Shown here: one piece after another, positions 1-7,519 of the stretch
How the letters are laid out: each line of letters opens with the position of its first letter
Position numbering within the stretch: the stretch's first letter is position 1
From: Actinomortierella ambigua
Taxonomy: Eukaryota > Mortierellomycota > Mortierellomycetes > Mortierellales > Mortierellaceae
Length of the DNA: 29,174 bases
Direction of reading: 5' to 3'
Assembly (NCBI GenBank): GCA_016098155.1
Contig: JAAAJB010000452.1
Span: 1-29,174 of the forward strand
Position numbers and translations under genes: made by a program
Notes under the pieces: model-generated
Database searches by the model: none
Told to the model about the DNA's origin: nothing
The model's input: the letters and a program-made list of their open reading frames with translations, nothing else

Positions 1-50
1 GTTGCGTGTCTCTCTTTTTTTAGGGGCCTCAGAAGAGAGCCCTCGTCTCT

Positions 51-360
51 CTATGGCGGGCGCGACTGGACTGCTACACAGTCGTGCTGGCTATCCGTTG
101 CATCCCCAAAGCAAGAAGAACATCCCCGAGTCTCAAGTATGAGAGCCAACAACGAGCCGTCCACTGCTAGAGCAACACCAGCGCTCACCGCAGATTGAAG
201 ATAATCATCTGACCAAGCCCATAACTCTGCTGCGAGCATAGCCTTGCCTGGCTGCTCTGAGGTGTAATCCAACGCCCTCTGAATCATCCTTGAACGCCTC
301 TTCGCCCTGGTTTGTGACAGAGGGTAACCATTAGGAGCCAATATTTGCGCTTGACTTTCA
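51..360 (-). other. Window edge with one small unassigned ORF
   Basis: A minus-strand open frame runs from a possible acceptor (TTCTTAG near 356-362) to a stop at 51 and encodes about 100 residues, including RAKRRSRMIQRALDY. It has no ATG near its 5' end; the first in-frame ATG is about 19 codons in. It could be an exon of a gene to the left, an alternative 3' exon of the kinase-Sel1 gene, or chance. I recognise no domain. Bases 1-50 hold nothing I can name. Confidence 0.2.
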
Positions 361-819
361 TTCTAAGAATCTTTGCAAAACATCAAGCGCCATCTTTCTA
401 CTGTCGCTCTGCTTCACCCCGCGGCCATGACCAGAGTGTCAATTTTGAGTATCTTGGGTACGCATAAACCATTTCTCAGCCACTCTGGCAAACCATTGGC
501 GGCCTCGGCACCATTCCGATAAACTCTTTGTCCTACGATCGGACAACGCTTCAAGCTTCCGCTCTGCTGTCGAACCCCCTTGCTCGGCTGCCTTGTTGTA
601 CCACATGGCCGCCTCAACGTCGCTCTGATCGAATCCTCTTCCTTCGTTGTACATCTCTCCGAGAATGAGCTGTGCGTCTACCTCCCCTTGCTCAGCGGCC
701 TTAGTGTACCACTTGACCGCCTCAACATCGCTCTGCTCGACTCCCCGTCCTATATCGTATATCAAGGCATGGTTGAATTGTGCGCGTGCATCCCCCGCTG
801 GGCTGCCTTGGTAGACCAC
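340..819 (-). pseudogene. Frameshifted, decaying Sel1 tail of the kinase gene
   Basis: From 819 to 439 the minus strand stays open in a different frame and encodes two good Sel1 repeats (ARAQFNHALIYDIGRGVEQ and the repeat with LILGEMYNEGRG), then a damaged one. Adding one base at the C run 792-796 would join them to the upstream repeats with normal 36-aa spacing. Further down the homology changes frame again: VYRNGAEA (504-527) is in one frame, WFARVAEKW (about 469-496) in another, and GVKQSDS (about 398-420) in a third. Several separate frame changes after the first stop suggest neutral decay of sequence that is no longer translated, rather than one assembly error. If only the first shift were an artefact the protein would have about 1290 residues, still with a ragged end. 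Confidence 0.7.
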
Positions 820-3800
820 TTGAATGCCTCGGCGTCGCTCTGATCGACCCCTTGTCCTTTGTTGTACATCAAGGCAAGGTTGAACTGTGCTTCACACTTG
901 CTCCGATGCCTTGCGAACCACTTGCGTGCCTCATTGTCGCTCTGGTCGAATGTTTGCCCTCGCCTCTGCTCGTACATTTTCCCAAGTTTAACAATTGCGT
1001 ATTTATCGCCTTTCTTGGCTGCCTTAGTGTACCACTTGAGTGCCTCGATATCGCTCTGGTCGAATCTTCGCCCTCGCCCCTGGTCGTATATCTTTCTAAA
1101 ATTAACCAGTGCGTATTCATCTCCTTGCTCGGCTGCCTTGGTGTACCACTTGACCGCCTCGATATCGCTCTGATCGACTCCTCTTCCTTCGTCGTACATC
1201 GCCCCGAGGATGAGCTGTGCGTGCGCCTCCCCTTGCTTGGCGGCCTTGCTGAACCACTTGAACGCCTCAGCTTCACTTTTATCGATCCCCCGTCCTTCAT
1301 CGTACATATAGGCAAGGCAGAGCTGTGCACCGACGTACCCTTGCTCGGCTGCCATAGTGTACCACTTAAACGCCTCGGCATCGCTTCTATCGACCCCTTG
1401 TCCTTTGTCGTACATCAAAGCAAGGTTGAACTGTGCGTGTGCATGCCCTTGTTCGGCGGCCCTAGTGTACCACCTGAATGCCTCAGTGTCGCTCTGATAG
1501 ATTCCTTGTCCTTTACCGTACATCAAGGCAAGGTTAAACTGTGCAGCTACGTCCCCTTGCTCGGCCACCTTGACGTACCACTTCAGTGCCTCGGCATCGT
1601 TCTGACCGGTTCCTTTTCCTGCATCGTACATCAAAGCAAGGTTGAACTGTGCGCGTGCATACCCTTGCTCGGCTGCCATGGTGTACCACTTGAATGCTTC
1701 GGCGTCGCTCTGATCGACTCCTCGTCCTTCGTCATACATCAAAGCAAGGGTAAACTGTGCTCGTGCATGCCCTTGCCAGGCTGCGTTGGTGTACCAATAG
1801 AGCGCCTCAGTGCCATTCCGGTAGACTCCTCGTCCTGCGTCGTACATCGAGGCAAGGTTGTACTGTGCATGTGCATGCCCTTGCTCAGCTGCTTCGGTGT
1901 ACCACTTGACCGCCTCAACGTAGCTTTGATAGACTCCTCGTCCTTTGTCGTACATCAAGGCAAGGTTGAACTGTGCGCGTGCATGCCCTTGCTCGGCGGC
2001 CTTAGTGTACCACTTGAATGCATCAGTGTCGCTCCGGTAGGTTCCTCGTCCTTTGCCGTACATCAAGGCAAGGTTAAACTGTGCAGCTGCGTCCCCTTGC
2101 TCAGCCACCTTGATGTACCACTTCAGTGCCTCGGCATCGTTCTGACCGATTCCTTGTCCTTTGTCGTACATCAAAGCAAGGTTGAACTGTGCGCGTGCAT
2201 AGCCTTGTTCGGCTGCCTTGGTGTACCACTTGAGTGCCTCAGTATCGCTCCGGTAGGCTCCACGTCCTTCGTCGTACATCAAGGCAAGATTGAACTGTGC
2301 GTCAGCGTTCCCTTGATCGGCCGCCTTGATATACCACTTGAATGCCTCAGCATCGCTCTGATCAACTCCCTGTCCATTGTCGTACATCAAGGCAAGGTTG
2401 AACTGTGCTCGTGCATATCCTTGCCTGGCTGCCTTGGTGTACCATTTGAGTGCATTAACATCACTCTGATCGACTCCTTGTCCTGCATCGTACATCAAAG
2501 CAAGGTTGAACTGTGCGCGTGCATACCCTTGCTCGGCTGCCTTGGTGTACCACTTGAATGCCTCGGTGTCGCTCTGATCGACTCCTCGTCCTTGGTCACA
2601 CATATTTCCAATGTTAAACTGTGCGACCGCGCTCCCTTGTTCGGCTGCCTTGGTGTACCACTTGACCGCCTCCGCGTCGCTCTGACCAACTCCCCGTCCT
2701 TCGTCGTGCATTACCCCAAGGCTGAACTGTGCACCTGCATTTCCTTGCTCAGCGGCCATGGTGAACCACTTGATCGCCTCCATGTCGCTCGGATCGACTC
2801 CTTGTCCTTCGACATACATTAATCCAAGGTTATTCCGTGCGTTGCTATCCCCTTGGTTAGCTGCCTCGGTGAACCACTTGAATGCCTCTGCATCGTTCTG
2901 TTCGACTCCACGACCAAGGGAGAACCAGGTTGCAATCTTAACCTGTGCTTCAACCTTTCCTTGATCTGCTGCCATGCGGAACCATCGGAGAGCCTCGATA
3001 TCATCGTGATCTACTCCACGACCGTCCTCATGCATCACGCCCATCTTGAATTGTGCTTTGGAGATGCCATGGACAGCTGCCCTGCGATACCAAGTCACAG
3101 CCTCCAAGTCGCTAGCGTCCACGCCCTCACCTCGTTCGTACATCTCTCCGAGCGAGAGCTGAGCAGTAGTGTTCCCCCTCTTGGCTGCCATGTGATACCA
3201 CTGGTGCGAATTCTCGGCGTTCTTGTCGACGATACCTCCACCATGACTGTAGAGCCAACCAAGAAACAGTTGTGCGTCAATGTTGCCTTGCATAGCAGCC
3301 TGACTAAAGTACTGCACAACACTGTCATCAGTCTGTGGCAAATATCCAGTGCTGGTATCGGACGGCATACCATTCTTGTTCCCCGACGTGTTGCCGCCGC
3401 TATCGAGGCTGAATGTAGGAGGGGCAGCGCCGCCGCCGCCATCACCGGCCATGTCATCTTGCACTAAGGTCACTTCACTCGCTTCAGGTCGTTGGTTAGG
3501 GTCCTGGTGCCAGCAGCGTTCAATAAATTGGCGATATTCGGTCGGCGTGTCACCGGGCAATGTCTCGCGACGACCACTCTTGACATACGAGACTATCATT
3601 TCTCTATCGACATGGCCCTTGTATGGCTGTGTGCAGTTGGCTGCCATCTCCCACATCACCATTCCTAGAGCATAGATGTCTGTCTTGGTCGAGTAGGCAG
3701 GTTTATCGATATCAAAGAGCTCTGGTGCGATCCACCTCAACGTCCCAGCAGGACCTCTTCCAGCAGATGACATCGATAAGCTACTGTTTACAGTCGACCG

Positions 3801-4310
3801 GATCTTGGCATGTCCAAAATCGGCTAGTTTAGCCTCCATATGCTTCGTCAGGAGCACATTGGCACTCTTGAGATCACGGTGGAGGATAGATTCTTGATGG
3901 ATGTACTCGAGTCCTCGGGCAATCTCATGAGCGAGTCGTGTCTTGGTGGACCAGTTTAGTGTGCCAGCCTCGATGGCCCTTGAGAGAGTCCCCTTCTCAG
4001 CAAGCTCCATGATGAGATAGATGCGATCGTCATGCTCGTGAGCCCTGTAGAATTGGATGATGTTGCGATGTCTGAGAGTCGTCAAGACCTTGATCTCCTT
4101 CTGGATAGCATGCTTGTGAAAGTCCGACTGAGAGAGGTAGAATGTCTTCGCGGCACATTGCTGACATCCCCAGAGAGCCTCATAGACAGATCCATTGCCC
4201 CCTGAGCCGAGACAATTTCCTAAAACCAGCATGGATTGTAGAGAGTTCTGAAAGACCGAGGTAGTGGGTGAGAAGCCAGTTCGATAACCACAGCTTGACA
4301 AATGGCTCAT
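762..4310 (-). CDS. TKL-like protein kinase with about 23 Sel1 repeats
   Basis: Single-exon ORF of 1182 codons with an ATG start at 4310. Residues 30-285 are a complete Ser/Thr-type kinase domain: glycine loop GSGGNGSVYEA near 35-45, the VAIK-type lysine at K55, HRDLKSANVLL at 144-154 (catalytic D146), DFG at 164-166, GTLRWIAPEL at 189-198 and the DIYALGMVMWE helix at 211-221. All catalytic residues are present, so activity is likely. The TLRWIAPE form fits the tyrosine-kinase-like group. A Gly/Ser/Pro linker (about 288-330) leads to about 23 Sel1 repeats of 36 aa (AQFNLALMYDxGxGVxQSDxEAxKWYTKAAEQG). Sel1 arrays are alpha-solenoid scaffolds, so I infer a signalling kinase with a large protein-binding arm. 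Repeats 21 and 22 have extra residues before FDQSD. The frame breaks at a C run (792-796) and the ORF ends 30 nt later, while repeat sequence continues in another frame. A TATA-like ctatataatg lies near 4676-4685 on the minus strand. The substrate is unknown. Confidence 0.9.
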   Translation of the reverse strand: MSHLSSCGYRTGFSPTTSVFQNSLQSMLVLGNCLGSGGNGSVYEALWGCQQCAAKTFYLSQSDFHKHAIQKEIKVLTTLRHRNIIQFYRAHEHDDRIYLIMELAEKGTLSRAIEAGTLNWSTKTRLAHEIARGLEYIHQESILHRDLKSANVLLTKHMEAKLADFGHAKIRSTVNSSLSMSSAGRGPAGTLRWIAPELFDIDKPAYSTKTDIYALGMVMWEMAANCTQPYKGHVDREMIVSYVKSGRRETLPGDTPTEYRQFIERCWHQDPNQRPEASEVTLVQDDMAGDGGGGAAPPTFSLDSGGNTSGNKNGMPSDTSTGYLPQTDDSVVQYFSQAAMQGNIDAQLFLGWLYSHGGGIVDKNAENSHQWYHMAAKRGNTTAQLSLGEMYERGEGVDASDLEAVTWYRRAAVHGISKAQFKMGVMHEDGRGVDHDDIEALRWFRMAADQGKVEAQVKIATWFSLGRGVEQNDAEAFKWFTEAANQGDSNARNNLGLMYVEGQGVDPSDMEAIKWFTMAAEQGNAGAQFSLGVMHDEGRGVGQSDAEAVKWYTKAAEQGSAVAQFNIGNMCDQGRGVDQSDTEAFKWYTKAAEQGYARAQFNLALMYDAGQGVDQSDVNALKWYTKAARQGYARAQFNLALMYDNGQGVDQSDAEAFKWYIKAADQGNADAQFNLALMYDEGRGAYRSDTEALKWYTKAAEQGYARAQFNLALMYDKGQGIGQNDAEALKWYIKVAEQGDAAAQFNLALMYGKGRGTYRSDTDAFKWYTKAAEQGHARAQFNLALMYDKGRGVYQSYVEAVKWYTEAAEQGHAHAQYNLASMYDAGRGVYRNGTEALYWYTNAAWQGHARAQFTLALMYDEGRGVDQSDAEAFKWYTMAAEQGYARAQFNLALMYDAGKGTGQNDAEALKWYVKVAEQGDVAAQFNLALMYGKGQGIYQSDTEAFRWYTRAAEQGHAHAQFNLALMYDKGQGVDRSDAEAFKWYTMAAEQGYVGAQLCLAYMYDEGRGIDKSEAEAFKWFSKAAKQGEAHAQLILGAMYDEGRGVDQSDIEAVKWYTKAAEQGDEYALVNFRKIYDQGRGRRFDQSDIEALKWYTKAAKKGDKYAIVKLGKMYEQRRGQTFDQSDNEARKWFARHRSKCEAQFNLALMYNKGQGVDQSDAEAFKWSTKAAQRGMHAHNSTMP

Positions 4311-4939
4311 GTGTATGGCATGTTCGTAGATACCATGACGTAGACTTCTAGGAGAGGAATAGATTAGGGTTCATGTATGGAAGAGAGAATGAGAATGAGG
4401 ATGAGGATTGAAAGGAAGGCTGCGATGGAGATGGGTGATGAGATGAGAAGCACATATGCATTGCTGAGACTTTTCGACTCTCTCTGAGGAGGCTTGTGGC
4501 ACATGCATGTTAATTTGTACAACATTGCCTTCACCTTTTGCGCTCTGCTTTTTCGCGAGACGGGTAACAATGTGCTAAGCGAGGTCAAGATACAACGCAA
4601 TACCGTAGACATTGAAAATGGCTATCTTATCATTTCTACCCTTTCCGCCATGATAGGATTGTGCCTACGCCGTCATTATATAGCTACGCATCTGCACCCA
4701 AGCTACTCCGTTCTTATGTCTTGCAGAAAAAAAAACATTATACAAAAAAGAGAAAAAAACGGCATGCAAATGGAGTGTCCAATTCCCTTATCGGATATGT
4801 AAGATCGAACACGCTCATCAAGGGCAGCACAGCTAAAACGGGGCCTTTCTCACGAACAAGACGGTGGTCATCGCATCCCGATGTCCGACAGGTGTTGCCC
4901 CTGCGAGAGAGGAAAGGAGTGAACCCCGACGGCTGCACG
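4311..4939 (-). promoter_or_regulatory. Upstream region of the kinase-Sel1 gene
   Basis: About 630 bp lie between the kinase ATG and the relic gene. On the minus strand a TATA-like element (ctatataatg, about 4676-4685) would place transcription start near 4645-4655 and give a leader of about 330 nt rich in CT and TCAT repeats. An open frame in this leader (4364-4612, minus) encodes a low-complexity Ile/Leu run and reads like translated leader. I see no confident upstream coding exon, although a leader intron cannot be excluded. Confidence 0.4.
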
Positions 4940-5150
4940 CATGATTTCCTGAGGGTATCGCGCGGCCCAGCATCTTTGCGGGCTGTTTTTATCGTGCAAA
5001 GTTCAGAGGCAGCCGATCGGAGGATGACCAAAACTATCCGTCTTGCGATCCTGCGGCCCGGCGTGCTGACTCCTATGGCCTGCTATCGCTTGTACGGAAT
5101 TCTGGTGTCACGGAACAGAGGAAGGAGGGCTATGTAGGAAAGTGGCAACA
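4940..5150 (-). pseudogene. Relic of the neighbouring orphan-family gene
   Basis: This stretch aligns by eye with 5700-5920 inside the next gene, on the same strand. Shared blocks include gcaaagttcagaggcagccg (near 4997-5016), matching gcaaagctcaagggcagccg (near 5776-5795), and the flanking ttgcga, cggcc, ctgactcctatgg and gtaggaaagtggc segments, which have close counterparts there. On the minus strand it reads VILRSAASELCTIKTARKDAGP, shown here as two overlapping pieces: VILRSAASELC and SELCTIKTARKDAGP. The intact gene has VISRSAALELC and LELCVMEAASKDAGP. Downstream the copy has small deletions and the reading frame is lost. It is best explained as a tandem duplicate of the gene at 5307-7089 that has been mostly deleted. 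Confidence 0.75.
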
Positions 5151-5306
5151 GGTGCTAGATGGGCGAAGAAGATAGAGATGATTCACTTTCAACATCTATT
5201 TCGCAAGGCAAAAACCCCCCACACCCGCGACTGGCCGCTATATCACCATTCTCAAAGATTATTTTATTTCAATTGGTAGACTATCTTGACTAATGCGCGT
5301 AAAAGT

Positions 5307-7089
5307 CTACAAGCTGGAAGGTGAGGGTCGTGGCGATAGACGAGGCGAACCGGGGGGTGTTGTCAATGTTGAGGGTGGACTTGTACGGTCGGACGCATCC
5401 AGAATCTCAAATGACAAGCCCACCCATTCCTTCACCTTGTCGTTCGTCTCCGATATCCGTTTTCTCAAGGCGATCATGGATGCCACAATGGTCAGGATCG
5501 TCATTGAGGTGCTCTCGTCCCACTGAAGAGGGAAGGACACGGTACCGTCGGTGCAAAGCTGATAGAGACGTCCCTCTAGTCTCCTCATGGTGTAGAATGT
5601 CAAAGACCTACCAGCAATGCGAAGGCCAAACACAACCAGCTCCGAGCTGATATCCTTGGTCGCTTTCGCACAGATGGCATCAAAGCTGTCCTTCAGCACT
5701 TTGGATATTTTGCGCGTGTCTCCGAGGGCCTTGGTGTCGAATGGCCCAGCGTCCTTGCTAGCTGCCTCCATCACGCAAAGCTCAAGGGCAGCCGACCGGG
5801 AGATCACCAGACCATCGACCTTGCGACCCACGGCCTGGCGCGCAGACTCCTCTGGTTTCCTACCTTTGTTTTTCCGAAGAAATGAGGCGTAGGAATGGGC
5901 CTCTGCTGTACGAAAGCTAAAGTTTTTGTCCTGCAAAAAGAGCATGCCGATGAACCCCCAGAGTGTGTGCACGTAAAACGACTCGGGTGCTTTTTCGGGT
6001 AGCGTGAACTGGTGGTTGCTGTACACCACATAGATGTGATGCAAGGCCAGATGCACCGACTGGCAGAACAATGTGTCTGGGACCTGAGCATCGTCCCCTT
6101 CACCAGCGACAGACCATCCATGAGACAGCACCTCGACCACCTTGGCTGGTTCTTTGTTGTAGCGACGTACAAACGCCTCCTCTGCAGGGTTGGTCAACTT
6201 GGCGCCCCAGCCTTTCTTCATGAGGACTTTTGATAGCGCCTCCTTGTCTTCTGGGCTCTGAAACAGGTTTAGGACGGTGGTAGGAAAATCAATCACAAAC
6301 GAGTGCAGGGCCGACTCTTTGACCAAACCACGCACATATTGTCCGACAATGTCGTCCACACAGGTGCCCGATGCAAGACTCCATGGCTCACCCTTGAACG
6401 CCGCAAAGTTGACGTCGTACTCTGACCTCATCTTTGAGATGGCCCCTGCAGACAATGTGCTATGGCTGGAAGAGTTGCTAGAACTCCTCGAGGAATCCCC
6501 GGAGGATCGAGAGCGTGCGGTGAGACCCGACTTGGAGCTGAGCTTTGAGATCACTGAAGCAGACGCGGCGCTGGATCCAGGTTGGGTGGCATCGCTATGT
6601 TCGATGTATCGTTCTCCTTGGAACGCCTTGACAAGAGCCTGGGTGTCGACCATGACCTGAAATTCAGAGTAGGCTGTATCATTGTCAGGGTTGAAAAAGT
6701 CTTTCAGACTTTTCCATACGGCAGCAGACTTGGCTTTGGATTGAGGGTGGGAGGTCTCCATATGACTGAGGAAACCCAAGGTAGTCGGCTGTGGGTTGAG
6801 CCGCATCTTGACGATATACTGTATGCCGCTCTTTTCATAAACAGACGGGCGACGGCCAAACACAGCTTTTGTCAGACTCAAAGCAAAGGCCTCATCCTAC
6901 AAATAAAAAAAAAAAAAAAAAGACAAGGTTACAAAACAAGCACGGTAGATAGAGAATTGTTCATTCGTTGTAACAAAAGTGCTGTGGTACGTTCAAGGCT
7001 CTTACCATTGGTGTTTCGTGGGCATCCTCGGGCGTGAGGCGCTTGGAGGGCGCGCCTTCCCTCGAATTATTGATGTGCCGTTTGGGCAT
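5307..7089 (-). CDS. Orphan-family protein of unknown function, two exons
   Basis: Exon 1 (7089-7006) encodes 28 residues beginning MPKRHINNSREG and ends at a GTAAGA donor. The intron is 7005-6897 (109 nt), with a long T run and TTTGTAG acceptor, phase 0. Exon 2 (6896-5307) continues DEAFALSLTKAVFGRR to a stop, giving 557 aa. A start inside exon 2 at 6881 would be TTG, so the spliced model is preferred. Basic clusters (PKRH, PSKR) could be nuclear signals. A Ser-rich linker (about 139-175) separates an N-terminal part from a C-terminal part with GRKVDG (385-390), ELCVMEAASKDAG (400-412) and VFGLRIAGRSLTFYTMRR (450-467). I recall this layout from hypothetical proteins of Mucoromycota. The D389/E400/E405 pattern is faintly like a PD-(D/E)xK nuclease core, but the usual ExK lysine is not in place, so no enzyme activity is claimed. 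A decayed paralogue lies just downstream. Confidence 0.8.
6897..7005 (-). other. Spliceosomal intron of the orphan-family gene
   Basis: On the minus strand the intron opens with GTAAGAGCC directly after an ATG codon and closes with a run of 18 T, then ATTTGTAG. Length is 109 nt and phase is 0. It joins an otherwise missing ATG-containing first exon to the long open frame. Confidence 0.8.
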
Positions 7090-7519
7090 CAATATGCTAA
7101 TTTATATCAGGAATGATATAAGACAGTTAACGGAAATACGCATTCGACAATTCCCCACCACATGCACATTATTCCATGTAATGGAGCCCCTCTCTCATTT
7201 CATGCTTTACTTTGGTAATTTGATTAAGGATTGCAATGGAGTTGGTGAATAGAGCAGACGTGACAACAGCCATGGAGTTGTTGCAAGGTGGTGGTCGAGC
7301 CAGGGGGAGCAAACAAAGATTCTGCGATAAAATGATACGGTGACGTAATACAATTGCGCCTCAAAAGCGCTACTTGCATTTCAAACAATAAAAAAAAAAG
7401 AAGCAGAAGCAGTCCCACGATGCTTGTTGTTCGTTCAGGAGTTGTTACTGCACCTCGCCTTTCCCTTGCAGCCTGTTGCATTCATTCGACTCTCTGGGTA
7501 GTCATTCCATTACAATACC
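7090..7519. promoter_or_regulatory. Divergent promoter between the orphan gene and BMS1
   Basis: The 430-bp gap between two head-to-head ATGs must hold both promoters. On the minus side there are AT-rich TATA-like stretches (7100-7125, cttatatcat and gatataaatt), but these are very close to the ATG at 7089. On the BMS1 side an A-rich stretch (about 7385-7405) precedes a mixed leader, and no canonical TATA is obvious, which is usual for ribosome-biogenesis genes. Confidence 0.4.

Noticed and set aside
780..2822. 680-codon plus-strand open frame opposite the Sel1 repeats
   Set aside because: It is the antisense of a 108-bp (36-codon) repeat: one stop-free antisense phase stays open through every copy. 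The translation is a repeat of LGVPLxCLxVALIDSxSFVVHQ with no known fold.
762..3300. CRISPR-like regularly spaced repeats
   Set aside because: The 108-bp period is continuous coding sequence for Sel1 units; there are no unique spacers and the genome is eukaryotic.
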